DNA of 64,000 bases from Scandinavium vulneris_A (GCA_046518185.1 JBKGRZ010000001.1:434001-498000), one strand, 5' to 3'. Positions 25,401-33,193 are shown, counted from the stretch's first letter. The notes: generated by a model from the letters alone, not told the origin. Program-made: numbers and translations.

Positions 25401-26199
25401 GCACGCCCATCTGGCACTCAACAAAGAAGACGAGAAAATTCGCTTCCGCGATATTGTCGCCCAGCCGCGCAAAATCATCTCCAGCCCGACGTGGTCTGGC
25501 CTCGAGAGCGAGCATGTGTCGTATAACGCCGGTTACACCAACGTGCATGAACTGATCCCGTGGCGCACGCTCTCCGGTCGCCAGCAGCTGTATCAGGATC
25601 ATCTGTGGATGCGCGCCTTTGGTGAAAGCCTGGTGGCCTATCGTCCGCCGATCGACACCCGGAGCGTGAGCCAAATGAACGCTATCCCGCCGAACGGCTT
25701 CCCGGAAAAAGCGCTGAACTTCCTGACGCCGCACCAGAAATGGGGCATTCACTCCACCTACAGCGAAAACCTGCTGATGCTGACCCTGTCGCGCGGTGGG
25801 CCGATAGTCTGGCTCAGTGAAACCGATGCCAAAGAGCTTGGCATCGAGGATAACGACTGGATAGAGGCCTTCAACGCCAACGGCGCCCTCACCGCCCGCG
25901 CGGTGGTCAGCCAGCGAATCCCGCCGGGGATGACGATGATGTATCACGCCCAGGAACGCATCATGAATATTCCGGGCTCAGAAGTGACGGGCCGACGTGG
26001 CGGGATCCACAACTCGGTGACCCGCATCTGCCCGAAACCCACGCACATGATCGGCGGCTACGCCCAACTGGCGTGGAGCTTTAACTATTACGGTACCGTC
26101 GGCTCCAACCGCGACGAATTCATCATGATCCGCAAAATGAAAAACATTAACTGGCTGGATGACGAAGGCAGTGATCAGGTCCAGGAGGCGAAAAAATGA
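22459..26199 (+). CDS. narZ: Nitrate reductase Z alpha subunit
   Basis: Catalytic molybdenum subunit (1246 residues, as in E. coli NarZ) reducing nitrate to nitrite in the cytoplasm. The N terminus MSKLLDRFRYFKQKGDAFANGHGQV is the NarG/NarZ type, and the FS0 Fe-S region around STHGVNCTGSCSWKIY keeps its His/Cys ligands. The start at 22459 (AAGGAGAAATATC-ATG) is clear; a frame 30 nt longer is an artefact of overlap with narU. The stop overlaps narY (ATGA). This stress-associated second nitrate reductase is distinguished from NarG by its narU-led operon and neighbours. Confidence 0.97.
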   Translation: MSKLLDRFRYFKQKGDAFANGHGQVYNTNRDWEDSYRQRWQFDKIVRSTHGVNCTGSCSWKIYVKNGLVTWETQQTDYPRTRPDLPNHEPRGCPRGASYSWYLYSANRLKYPLIRKSLISLWREALQQHPDPVHAWNSIMQDPAKCLRYKQARGHGGFVRSDWKELNTLIAAANVWTIKEYGPDRVAGFSPIPAMSMVSYAAGTRYLSLLGGTCLSFYDWYCDLPPASPMTWGEQTDVPESADWYNSSYIIAWGSNVPQTRTPDAHFFTEVRYKGTKTIAITPDFSEVAKLSDQWLAPKQGTDSALAMAMGHVMLREFHLDKPSDYFINYCRRYTDMPMLVQLDARDDGSYVPGRMLRASDLVDNLGEANNPQWKTVAFNTAGELVVPNGAIGFRWGEQGKWNLEPVAAGSETELQLSLLGNHDRVAGVAFPYFGGNENPHFRSVKQDPILVRQLPVKQLTLADGTSGLVVSVYDLILANYGLDRGLNDPLAAQDYSEIKAYTPAWAEQITGVPQYHIAQIAREFADTAHKTHGRSMIILGAGVNHWYHMDMNYRGMINMLVFCGCVGQSGGGWAHYVGQEKLRPQTGWLPLAFALDWNRPPRQMNSTSYFYNHSSQWRYEKLTAKELLSPLADTSQFTGHLIDFNVRAERMGWLPSAPQLNLNPLSVKKMADAAGVSPADYTAQALKSGDIRMACEQPDSGNNHPRNLFVWRSNLLGSSGKGHEYLLKYLLGTESGIQGEALGESDDVKPEEVEWQTAAIEGKLDLLVTLDFRMSSTCLFSDIVLPTATWYEKDDMNTSDMHPFIHPLSAAVDPAWESRSDWEIYKGIAKAFSTVCVGHLGTETDVVLQPLMHDSPAELSQPFDVADWRKGECEYVPGKTGPGIAVVERDYPATYERFTSLGPLLDKLGNGGKGISWNTEAEVEFLGKLNYVKADGPAKGRPRIETAIDASEVILALAPETNGQVAVKAWEALSKITGREHAHLALNKEDEKIRFRDIVAQPRKIISSPTWSGLESEHVSYNAGYTNVHELIPWRTLSGRQQLYQDHLWMRAFGESLVAYRPPIDTRSVSQMNAIPPNGFPEKALNFLTPHQKWGIHSTYSENLLMLTLSRGGPIVWLSETDAKELGIEDNDWIEAFNANGALTARAVVSQRIPPGMTMMYHAQERIMNIPGSEVTGRRGGIHNSVTRICPKPTHMIGGYAQLAWSFNYYGTVGSNRDEFIMIRKMKNINWLDDEGSDQVQEAKK

Positions 26200-27740
26200 A
26201 CATCCGTTCTCAGGTTGGCATGGTACTCAATCTCGACAAATGCATCGGCTGTCATACCTGCTCGGTGACCTGTAAAAACGTCTGGACCGGTCGCGAAGGG
26301 ATGGAATACGCGTGGTTCAATAACGTGGAAACCAAGCCCGGCATCGGTTATCCAAAAAACTGGGAAGATCAGGAGCAATGGGAAGGTGGATGGATCAGAG
26401 GGATTAGCGGCAAATTAACCCCGCGTCTTGGCGGGCGAATTGGCCTGATGGCGAAAATCTTTGCTAATCCGGTGCTACCCGCTATCGACGATTATTACGA
26501 ACCCTTCACCTACGACTATCAGGATTTACATCGTGCGCCGGAAGGCAAACATCTGCCCACCGCCCGACCACGCTCGCTAATCAGCGGCGAACGGATGAAC
26601 AAAATCGAATGGGGCCCGAACTGGGAAGAGCTGCTCGGCGGCGAGTTTGAAAAACGCGCCAAAGACCAAAACTTCGAGAACATGCAAAAGGAGATGTACG
26701 GACAGTTCGAAAACACCTTCATGATGTATCTCCCGCGCCTGTGTGAACACTGCCTGAACCCCAGCTGTGTAGCGACCTGCCCGAGTGGGGCCATCTACAA
26801 ACGCGAAGAAGATGGCATCGTCCTGATCGACCAGGATAAATGCCGGGGCTGGCGCATGTGCATCAGCGGCTGCCCCTACAAAAAAATCTATTTCAACTGG
26901 AAGAGCGGCAAGTCAGAAAAATGTACTTTCTGCTATCCGCGCATTGAGTCCGGCCAGCCCACGGTCTGCTCGGAAACCTGCGTCGGGCGCATTCGCTATC
27001 TCGGCGTGCTGCTGTACGATGCCGATCGCATTGAAGAAGCGGCCAGCACCGAGCATGTGACCGATCTCTATGAACGCCAGTGCGAAGTGTTCCTCAACCC
27101 GCACGACCCGGCGGTTATCGAAGAAGCGATCAAACAGGGTATTCCGCATAATGTGATAGAAGCTGCGCAGCAGTCACCGGTGTACAAACTGGCGATGGAA
27201 TGGCAACTGGCCCTGCCGCTGCACCCGGAATATCGCACCCTGCCGATGGTGTGGTACGTGCCGCCGCTGTCACCGATTCAGTCGGTCGCCGACGCCGGAG
27301 CACTGCCGCATAATGGCAATATTCTGCCTGCGGTGGAAAGCCTGCGTATCCCAGTGCAATATCTCGCCAACCTGCTGGCGGCGGGCGATACCGGCCCGGT
27401 GCTGCGCGCGCTGAAACGCATGATGGCGATGCGCCATTATAAACGCTCGCAAACCGTGGAAGGCGTAACCGACACCCGCGCACTGGAAGAAACCGGCCTC
27501 ACCGTGGAACAGGTGGAAGAGATGTACCGCTATCTCGCCATCGCCAACTACGAAGACCGCTTTGTGATCCCAACCAGCCATCGCGAAATGGCGAAAGAAG
27601 CCTTCCCGGAGCGTAATGGCTGTGGGTTCACCTTCGGCGACGGCTGCCACGGGTCCGACACGAAATTCAATCTGTTCAACAGCAAACGCATCGATGCCAT
27701 CGACGTCTCCGGCGTGCGTCGGCATGGGGAGGGGGAATAA
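26196..27740 (+). CDS. narY: Nitrate reductase Z beta subunit, Fe-S
   Basis: A 514-residue four-cluster electron-transfer subunit with cysteine groups CIGCHTCSVTC, CEHCLNPSCVATC, CRGWRMCISGC and CTFCYPR ... CSETC. The tryptophan in CRGWRMC replaces the fourth ligand of one cluster, making it 3Fe-4S; this is normal for NarH/NarY. The length equals E. coli NarY. It overlaps narZ by 4 nt and narW by 1 nt. Confidence 0.97.
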   Translation: MNIRSQVGMVLNLDKCIGCHTCSVTCKNVWTGREGMEYAWFNNVETKPGIGYPKNWEDQEQWEGGWIRGISGKLTPRLGGRIGLMAKIFANPVLPAIDDYYEPFTYDYQDLHRAPEGKHLPTARPRSLISGERMNKIEWGPNWEELLGGEFEKRAKDQNFENMQKEMYGQFENTFMMYLPRLCEHCLNPSCVATCPSGAIYKREEDGIVLIDQDKCRGWRMCISGCPYKKIYFNWKSGKSEKCTFCYPRIESGQPTVCSETCVGRIRYLGVLLYDADRIEEAASTEHVTDLYERQCEVFLNPHDPAVIEEAIKQGIPHNVIEAAQQSPVYKLAMEWQLALPLHPEYRTLPMVWYVPPLSPIQSVADAGALPHNGNILPAVESLRIPVQYLANLLAAGDTGPVLRALKRMMAMRHYKRSQTVEGVTDTRALEETGLTVEQVEEMYRYLAIANYEDRFVIPTSHREMAKEAFPERNGCGFTFGDGCHGSDTKFNLFNSKRIDAIDVSGVRRHGEGE

Positions 27741-28435
27741 TGCCAATCCTCAAGCTGATTGCCCTGCTGCTGGAATACCCTGACGCGGTGCTGTGGGACA
27801 ATCGTGAAGACGCTCTGGCGTTGACCACGCAGGATGCGCCAACCCTGGTGCCGTGGGTGGAGAATTATCTCAGCGCTCCGCTGCTCGATCAGCAGGAACT
27901 GTGGTGCGATCTGTTTGAACGCGGCAGCGCCATGTCGCTGCTTTTGTTTGAACACGTCCACGGCGAATCCCGCGATCGCGGTCAGGCGATGGTCGATTTG
28001 ATGGCGCAATATGAACAAGCGGGCCTGCAACTCGACTGCCGAGAGCTGCCGGACCACCTGCCGCTGTATCTGGAGTTTCTTAGCACCCGCCCGCCGGACG
28101 AAGCCCGGGAGGGTTTACAGAACGTCGCCCCGATCCTGGCCCTGCTGGGCGGCAGACTCAAAGAGCGGCAGTCGAACTACTATCAGCTGTTCGACACCCT
28201 GCTGCTGCTGGCCAACAGCCCGTTAAGAAGTGACAGCGTCACGCCGCAGGTGAAAGCCGAACCGCGCGACGATACCCGTCAGGCACTGGATGCGGTCTGG
28301 GAAGAAGAACAGGTGAAGTTTATCGAAGATAACGCCACCGCCTGCGACAGTTCCCCGCTGCAAAGTTATCAGAAACGTTTTAGTCAGGACGTCGCCCCGC
28401 AGTACGTCGACATCCGTTCAGGAGGCCCCAAATGA
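27740..28435 (+). CDS. narW: Nitrate reductase Z assembly chaperone
   Basis: A 231-residue NarJ/NarW-type redox enzyme maturation protein that binds apo-NarZ and allows molybdenum cofactor insertion and membrane attachment; it is not part of the final enzyme. The opening MPILKLIALLLEYPD and FEHVHGESRDRGQAMVDL are conserved NarJ-family blocks. It starts in the last base of narY's stop and overlaps narV by 4 nt, so the whole operon is tightly coupled. Confidence 0.96.
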   Translation: MPILKLIALLLEYPDAVLWDNREDALALTTQDAPTLVPWVENYLSAPLLDQQELWCDLFERGSAMSLLLFEHVHGESRDRGQAMVDLMAQYEQAGLQLDCRELPDHLPLYLEFLSTRPPDEAREGLQNVAPILALLGGRLKERQSNYYQLFDTLLLLANSPLRSDSVTPQVKAEPRDDTRQALDAVWEEEQVKFIEDNATACDSSPLQSYQKRFSQDVAPQYVDIRSGGPK

Positions 28436-29112
28436 GCCACTTCTTTGACGTCTTCTTTTACGACATTTACCCCTACATCTGCGGTTCGGTGTTTATTATC
28501 GGGAGCTGGCTACGCTACGACTACGGGCAGTACACCTGGCGTGCCGGCTCCAGTCAGATGCTCGACAAACGCGGGATGGTGCTGTGGTCGAACATGTTCC
28601 ACATCGGCATTCTGGGGGTGTTTTTCGGTCATGCGTTCGGGATGCTGACCCCGCACTGGATGTACGAGTCGTTCCTGCCGATTTCGGTCAAACAGCAAAT
28701 GGCGATGATCCTCGGCGGTGCCTGCGGGGTGTTAACGCTGATTGGGGGGGCCGGACTGCTGATTCGTCGCTTGTTTAACCCGCGTGTCCGCGCGACCTCG
28801 ACGACGGCGGATATCCTGATCCTCAGCATTTTGCTGATTCAGTGCATGCTCGGCTTATCGACGATTCCGTTCTCTGCGCAGCACCCGGACGGCAGCGAGA
28901 TGATGAAACTGGTTGGCTGGGCGCAATCGGTTGTGACCTTCCAGGGCGGCGCATCCAGCCATCTGGCGGGCGTCGCCCCGATTTACCGCGTGCATCTGGC
29001 GCTCGGGATGACCATCTTCCTGCTCTTCCCGTTCACCCGTCTGGTGCATGTCTGGAGCGCGCCGGTGGAATATTTTACCCGGCGCTATCAGATTGTGAGG
29101 TCACGCCGCTAA
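28432..29112 (+). CDS. narV: Nitrate reductase Z gamma subunit, cytochrome b
   Basis: A 226-residue membrane di-haem cytochrome b that oxidises quinol and passes electrons to NarY. It has about five hydrophobic segments (for example YPYICGSVFIIGSWLRY and VHLALGMTIFLLFPFTRLVHVW), with haem-ligand histidines in MFHIGILGVFFGHAFG and near the C terminus. The length equals E. coli NarV. It is the last gene of the operon; a GGCCGGG/CCCGGCC hairpin (29133-29157) follows but lacks a clear U-tract. Confidence 0.96.
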   Translation: MSHFFDVFFYDIYPYICGSVFIIGSWLRYDYGQYTWRAGSSQMLDKRGMVLWSNMFHIGILGVFFGHAFGMLTPHWMYESFLPISVKQQMAMILGGACGVLTLIGGAGLLIRRLFNPRVRATSTTADILILSILLIQCMLGLSTIPFSAQHPDGSEMMKLVGWAQSVVTFQGGASSHLAGVAPIYRVHLALGMTIFLLFPFTRLVHVWSAPVEYFTRRYQIVRSRR

Positions 29113-29144
29113 CATTCTTCCCTTTTACTCCGGGCCGGGACGCC

Positions 29145-29990
29145 CTATTTCCCGGCCTCGGGGTGCGTATCAAATGCCGCCATTACTGCGGCTAAATCTG
29201 CCAGCGTGAACCCATTTTTCGGGTCATCCACACCCTGCCCGAATTTATCCTGTAGCAGTAAATACAGGCTCTCCACGTCGGGCAGATGCTGCTGCTCGAC
29301 GGTATGACCGTTTTCCTGATGGGTGAAATGGAAATTGGTGAGCGTCAGCTTGCCGCCGTCCGGCAAATGGCGGCACATCAGCAAATGATGACGGAAATGC
29401 GACTGCGGCCAGTGCGCTGACCAGAAGTTACCCGCTACGTGATCGGAAAAATACTGCGGTACCAGGTCAAAGTGGTACATCGACTGCCAGCGGTCGTGAT
29501 GACGGTACTGTAAAATCCAGTCGTTGCCCTCATGCAGCAGGCGATACACGCCGTGCGGCGTAGTCTGCTCTTTATCCGCCTGCAGCAGAATCGGCGCGGT
29601 GAGCGTCTGTCCACCGAATCCAACATCGGCAATCCAGCGCTCGCCGTCCAGTTCGACAACCAGCAAACGGTGCGTGCGCGGCGGCATCTGCGGCGGATTC
29701 GACAACACCACGCGGCCAAGCACACTGCGCACGTCAAAACCAATTTCGCGCAGTACCCGCTCAAACAGACCGTTCTGTTCGAAACAGTAACCGCCTCGTC
29801 GCGCCGAAATTAGCTTATCCTCAAGTGACTGGTCATCGAGCTGAATTTCTCGCGGCAACAGCACGTCGAGATTTTCAAACGGAATGGTACAGTTGTGGCG
29901 CAGATGCAGCCCACGTAGCGTTTCAATGTCGACCGCGACGGAATCGGTCCAGTTCAGACGGGCTAAATACGCAGTTAAAAATGGGCTCAT
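29145..29990 (-). CDS. nhoA: Arylamine N-acetyltransferase / N-hydroxyarylamine O-acetyltransferase
   Basis: A 281-residue cytosolic enzyme transferring acetyl groups from acetyl-CoA to arylamines and N-hydroxyarylamines. The catalytic triad is visible: Cys69 in RRGGYCFEQN, His in PRTHRLL (about 107) and Asp in IADVGFGG (about 122). Length and sequence follow E. coli NhoA, including the ending MAAFDTHPEAGK. It is convergent with narV and divergent from yddH. The yddE gene that sits between narV and nhoA in E. coli K-12 is not present here. Confidence 0.96.
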   Translation of the reverse strand: MSPFLTAYLARLNWTDSVAVDIETLRGLHLRHNCTIPFENLDVLLPREIQLDDQSLEDKLISARRGGYCFEQNGLFERVLREIGFDVRSVLGRVVLSNPPQMPPRTHRLLVVELDGERWIADVGFGGQTLTAPILLQADKEQTTPHGVYRLLHEGNDWILQYRHHDRWQSMYHFDLVPQYFSDHVAGNFWSAHWPQSHFRHHLLMCRHLPDGGKLTLTNFHFTHQENGHTVEQQHLPDVESLYLLLQDKFGQGVDDPKNGFTLADLAAVMAAFDTHPEAGK

Positions 29991-30142
29991 ACGGCCTCCA
30001 TGCTTCGGTTATTATGCTTTTTATAACGTATTTGATTTATTCGCCAGGCGATTTTGTGCGGTCATTTTTTCCGTTTGTGCGCCATCGCTGTTTTCCGCAT
30101 CCGGAACCCGCTTAAATGCAGCAAACCATCAGGAGAATTGCT

Positions 30143-30715
30143 ATGAGCCGTTTTTGCCCCGTGGAATTAAAACATGCCAGCCGCCTGCTCAATCATGGCC
30201 CGACGGTGTTGATAACCAGCTACGACGACAGTATCGACCGCCGTAATATCATGGCCGCCGCCTGGTCAATGCCGGTGGAGTTCGAGCCGCCGCGCATTGC
30301 GATTGTGGTGGATAAAAGTGCCTGGTCGCGGGAATTGATTGAGCGCAGCGGAAAATTCGGCATCGTTATTCCCGCCGTGGATGCGGCGAACTGGACCTAT
30401 GCGGTCGGCAGCGTCAGCGGACGCGATGAGGATAAATTCAACTGCTACGGTATTCCAGTCGTGCGTGGCCCGGTACTGGGTCTGCCGGTCGTGGAAGAAA
30501 AATGTCTGGCGTGGATGGAGTGCAAACTGCTGCCCGCCACGGCAGCGCAGGAGAAATACGACACCCTGTTTGGCGAAGTGGTGGCCGCCGCCGCAGACGA
30601 ACAGGCGTTCATCGCCGGGCGCTGGCAGTTCAACGGTGACCGACGCAACACCCTGCATCATCTCGGCGCTGGCACCTTTGTCACCAGCGGCCGGATGATT
30701 AAAGCGGCAGAATAA
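30143..30715 (+). CDS. yddH: Flavin reductase-like protein YddH
   Basis: A 190-residue protein of the flavin reductase/FMN-binding split-barrel family, closely matching E. coli YddH. Conserved blocks are RRNIMAAAWSMPVEFEPPR and VGSVSGRDEDKFNCYGIPV. The start at 30143 has AGGAGAATTGCT before it; the frame could extend 27 nt upstream without a good ribosome binding site. Its physiological partner is unknown. Its stop codon directly abuts the stop of the convergent oxygenase gene, with no bases between. Confidence 0.9.
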   Translation: MSRFCPVELKHASRLLNHGPTVLITSYDDSIDRRNIMAAAWSMPVEFEPPRIAIVVDKSAWSRELIERSGKFGIVIPAVDAANWTYAVGSVSGRDEDKFNCYGIPVVRGPVLGLPVVEEKCLAWMECKLLPATAAQEKYDTLFGEVVAAAADEQAFIAGRWQFNGDRRNTLHHLGAGTFVTSGRMIKAAE

Positions 30716-31696
30716 TCAGTATTTACCAGAGAAATTGGCGCTGATGCGCTGCGCCAGATAATCCCGGGCGGTGATAGGCGGGTATTTTTTGTTTGGCCCC
30801 TCAATCACCACGTCCTCGTTGGCCTGGCAGAAAAAGGCCAGGCTGTAACGCGCATCGACCGATTCCCCCGGCAATGGGCTGCGGACGCGATGGAAATTCG
30901 ACGGCAGTTGGTCATCGCTCCAGCGCATCAGCATATCGCCGATATTGCAGGTGATCAGCCCTTCCAGCGGCTCAATCGAGGTCCAGCTCTGCGTCTCCAG
31001 TTCTTTCCCCGGACAGACCTGTAATCCGCCCTGACCCGCCTGTTGAAACAGCAGCGTCAGGCAGTCAAAATCGGTATGTGCTCCGGCACGCCATGGGCCA
31101 TCCGGTTCGCCGGTCAGCGCGAAATAATGCAGCATCCGCAGCGTGCTCTGATAGGTTTCACGGGACGGGTCGTGTGCCTGGCTGAAAAACGCCTCCGGGA
31201 AGCCCATCTTCAGCGCAAAGCAGGACAATAACTTCATCCCCACCTCCCAGCACTGACGCTCAAATGCCAGCACCTCGTCACGAAAGCCCGGCAGAGTGAC
31301 ATCGTCTGGCCACAGCCCGGACATGCGCGGGCGCGTCACCTGATAAGACTCTTTCTGATCCGGTTTGCCGGTTGAGGGCCTGATTTGCGCCCGGTATTCC
31401 CAGCCCGCATTGCGGTTGAGCGGATAACGGGCCTTCACCTCCTGCGGCAAGGCAAAAAACTGTGCCGCACGGGCAAAAGCCGCATTGATATCAGCCAGGG
31501 GAATGCCGTGCCCGGAGACCTGGAAAAAACCAATTTCGGTCGACGCTTGCCACAGCGCATCGGCGATTTCTGTTTTGCGCTGGTCGAAGTCAGTCAGGTC
31601 AATAATGCGGATTTCGCGGCTGGCTTCCAGCCCGCGCGCGCCCATGCGCGATTCTTTGGTCAGTTCATGCATTGCGTAAGTCGATGTGCTGTTCAT
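30716..31696 (-). CDS. Non-haem Fe(II) oxygenase, isopenicillin N synthase/2-oxoglutarate type
   Basis: A 326-residue double-stranded beta-helix oxygenase. The iron triad is HTD (in RAGAHTDFDCLTLLF) and the distal His in NFHRVRSP. The co-substrate RxS motif is ARYSLAFF. The N-terminal DIOX_N block includes IDLTDFDQRKTEIADAL and GFFQVSGHGI. Substrate unknown. It diverges from an importer-aminohydrolase operon and shares a sigma-54/NtrC control region with it, which suggests that it acts on the same nitrogenous compound, perhaps a purine or other N-heterocycle (inference). ATG 31696 follows GAGGTATCCCA, and that ribosome binding site can be hidden in a leader hairpin. Confidence 0.88.
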   Translation of the reverse strand: MNSTSTYAMHELTKESRMGARGLEASREIRIIDLTDFDQRKTEIADALWQASTEIGFFQVSGHGIPLADINAAFARAAQFFALPQEVKARYPLNRNAGWEYRAQIRPSTGKPDQKESYQVTRPRMSGLWPDDVTLPGFRDEVLAFERQCWEVGMKLLSCFALKMGFPEAFFSQAHDPSRETYQSTLRMLHYFALTGEPDGPWRAGAHTDFDCLTLLFQQAGQGGLQVCPGKELETQSWTSIEPLEGLITCNIGDMLMRWSDDQLPSNFHRVRSPLPGESVDARYSLAFFCQANEDVVIEGPNKKYPPITARDYLAQRISANFSGKY

Positions 31697-31703
31697 TGGG
31701 ATA

Positions 31704-31727
31704 CCTCGTTAACAGAAATAACGGAGG
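31704..31727 (-). promoter_or_regulatory. Hairpin able to sequester the oxygenase ribosome binding site
   Basis: On the minus strand CCTCCGTTA (31727-31719) pairs with TAACGAGG (31711-31704) with one bulged C and a 7-nt loop. The GAGG of the oxygenase ribosome binding site forms the 3' end of the stem, 7 nt before the ATG. This would block initiation unless opened. Confidence 0.6.
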
Positions 31728-31769
31728 ACCTGCCGTGGCGCATTGATGTCTGGCGGGCAGATCTCGGCA

Positions 31770-31800
31770 TCGTCTGCAACAGACGACAGAGCAATGACCC
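31770..31800 (-). ncRNA. Candidate cis-regulatory RNA, oxygenase leader (copy 1 of shared motif)
   Basis: On the minus strand GGGTCATTGCTCT (31800-31788) is followed by the stem-loop TCGTCTG-TTG-CAGACGA (31786-31770). The same arrangement with 12 of 13 identical bases occurs in the divergent operon's leader at 32103-32130. The motif begins about 34 nt after the predicted sigma-54 start. No known riboswitch class has been matched. Confidence 0.55.
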
Positions 31801-31844
31801 ACCGGCATGACGCCCGGCTGACAGCTTCTACTCAGGCTGACCCA

Positions 31845-31860
31845 AGCAATGCCCGTGCCA
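31845..31860 (-). promoter_or_regulatory. Sigma-54 promoter of the oxygenase gene
   Basis: On the minus strand TGGCACG-GGCA-TTGCT is a full match to the sigma-54 consensus, with GG and GC exactly 10 nt apart. The predicted start is near 31834, giving a leader of about 138 nt before the oxygenase ATG. Confidence 0.8.
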
Positions 31861-31911
31861 GGCTGCTAAATCCTTTTCTTTCAGTTAATTACCCTATCGC
31901 TCTCACCCGAA

Positions 31912-31961
31912 TTGCACGCCAGTTGTGCAACGATGAAACGTTTTGCTTCATCGTTGTGCAA
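31912..31961. promoter_or_regulatory. Tandem NtrC-like enhancer between the two sigma-54 promoters
   Basis: TTGCAC-N7-GTGCAA (31912-31930) is a perfect NtrC-type dyad. A second site, TTGCTT-N7-GTGCAA (31943-31961), keeps one full half. Their centres are 31 bp apart, three helical turns, as in the glnA enhancer. They lie about 90-120 bp from the minus-strand start and 120-150 bp from the plus-strand start. The pair CAACGATGAA/TTCATCGTTG links the two sites as an inverted repeat. Confidence 0.75.
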
Positions 31962-32044
31962 TGTATCAGCGCCTGAAACAACCCTTTCACCCCCATCTTC
32001 CTCACCTGCCGCTAACCGCCTGAGAAAGCAAGCCCGCAGGATAT

Positions 32045-32061
32045 TTGGCACGCGCCTTGCT
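32045..32061 (+). promoter_or_regulatory. Sigma-54 promoter of the importer-aminohydrolase operon
   Basis: TTGGCACG-CGCC-TTGCT matches the sigma-54 consensus in every conserved position, with GG (32047-32048) and GC (32059-32060) 10 nt apart. The predicted start is near 32072, about 144 nt before the first ATG. Confidence 0.85.
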
Positions 32062-32102
32062 TAATCATTGCCAGAGTATAAGCGGTCAGCGTGACAGCAC
32101 GC

Positions 32103-32210
32103 GGGACATTGCTCTACAGCTTCGGCTGTACCTCGTCAGGGGGCGGCGCATGGCGTCGTGAGCATCGCTTACCCCCGGACAGACCGTATATCACGTTTCG
32201 ATTTGGGGGT
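32103..32210 (+). ncRNA. Candidate riboswitch-like leader of the importer operon (copy 2 of shared motif)
   Basis: GGGACATTGCTCT (32103-32115) leads into the stem-loop TACAGC-TTCG-GCTGTA (32115-32130). Further on, ACCCCC (32171-32176) has two exclusive partners: GGGGG at 32139-32143, or GGGGGT at 32205-32210, which is the ribosome binding site of the first gene. This gives two alternative folds, one with the ribosome binding site exposed and one with it masked, typical of a translational riboswitch. The ligand is unknown; a purine would suit the genes. Confidence 0.6.
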
Positions 32211-32215
32211 CTTTT

Positions 32216-33184
32216 ATGTCAATGTCGTCCGTTCGTCTGCTTACCCTGTGCGTCACGCTGGGCACCTGCTCCCTCTCCTTTGCCGCCGATAAACTGGTGT
32301 TACAAACCACCTGGGTCGCCCAGGCGGAGCAAGGCGGTTATTACCAGGCCGTTGCGGCAGGAATCTACAAAAAATACGGGCTGGATGTTGAGGTGCGTTC
32401 CGGCGGGCCGCAGCTGAATAACATGACCCTGCTGCTGGCGAACCGGGCTGATGTGATTGTCAGCTACGATTTGCAGGTGCTGAAAGGCGTGGAGCAAAAC
32501 TTCCCCCTGAAAGCGATCGCCGCCCCGTTCCAGTTCGATCCGCAGGGGATCCTCACCCACAGCAACGTCAATTCTCTGGCTGACCTGAAAGGTAAAACCG
32601 TGCTGGTGTCCGCCAGCGGCCAGGCCAGCTGGTGGCCATGGCTCAAGAACCAGTACAAGCTCGAAGACAGCCAGGTTCGCCCGTATACCTTCAACATGCA
32701 GCCGTTCCTTGCCGATCGGAACACCGCCCAGCAGGCGTATGCCACCTCCGAAGTGCAGCAGGCCAAAGCCGCCCAGCCCGACAGTAAATTCTGGCTGTTC
32801 GCCGAACACGGCTATCCGGCGTACGGCGGTATTTTAGTGACCCGCACCAACCTGCTGGCCGAAAAGCCGGACGTCATGAAGCGCTTCGTTGAGGCGTCAA
32901 TGGAAGGCTGGAAGGCATATCTGGCCGATCCGACCCTCGGCAATCAGTTGATCAAAAAAGAGAATCCGCAGATGAGCGATGCGGTGCTGGCTTTCGGGAT
33001 CGCTCAGATGAAAACCCTACACCTGATCGACGGCGGCGATGCGGCGAAAAAAGGTCTGGGCGTAATGACCGACCAGCGCTGGCAGGCTACGCGCAACTTT
33101 ATGGTCAGCGCCGGGCTGCTGGACAAGGCCACTGATTATAAAGCGGCCTTCACCACCCAATTCTATCCCCAGGCCGCGATGTAA
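32216..33184 (+). CDS. ABC transporter periplasmic binding protein, NMT1/SsuA-like
   Basis: A 322-residue exported binding protein of the NMT1/THI5/SsuA-TauA superfamily. The signal peptide ends LSFAAD and the mature part begins KLVLQTTWVAQAEQGGYYQAVAAGIYKKYGLDVEV, the hallmark opening of this fold (compare thiamin-precursor, nitrate and sulphonate binding proteins). LADLKGKTVLVSASGQASWWPWL is also family-typical. ATG 32216 is preceded by GGGGGTCTTTT. It is first in an operon with an ATPase, a permease and an aminohydrolase. The ligand is inferred to be the aminohydrolase substrate or its precursor. Confidence 0.88.
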   Translation: MSMSSVRLLTLCVTLGTCSLSFAADKLVLQTTWVAQAEQGGYYQAVAAGIYKKYGLDVEVRSGGPQLNNMTLLLANRADVIVSYDLQVLKGVEQNFPLKAIAAPFQFDPQGILTHSNVNSLADLKGKTVLVSASGQASWWPWLKNQYKLEDSQVRPYTFNMQPFLADRNTAQQAYATSEVQQAKAAQPDSKFWLFAEHGYPAYGGILVTRTNLLAEKPDVMKRFVEASMEGWKAYLADPTLGNQLIKKENPQMSDAVLAFGIAQMKTLHLIDGGDAAKKGLGVMTDQRWQATRNFMVSAGLLDKATDYKAAFTTQFYPQAAM

Positions 33185-33193
33185 GGAGCCTCT

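Noticed and set aside
26820..26880. Tryptophan replacing a cluster cysteine in NarY
   Set aside because: This is the normal feature of NarH/NarY that makes one cluster 3Fe-4S; it is not a defect.
31743..31976. 77-codon plus-strand ORF in the sigma-54 control region
   Set aside because: It overlaps a sigma-54 promoter, the shared leader motif and both NtrC sites, and has no ribosome binding site or recognisable protein features.
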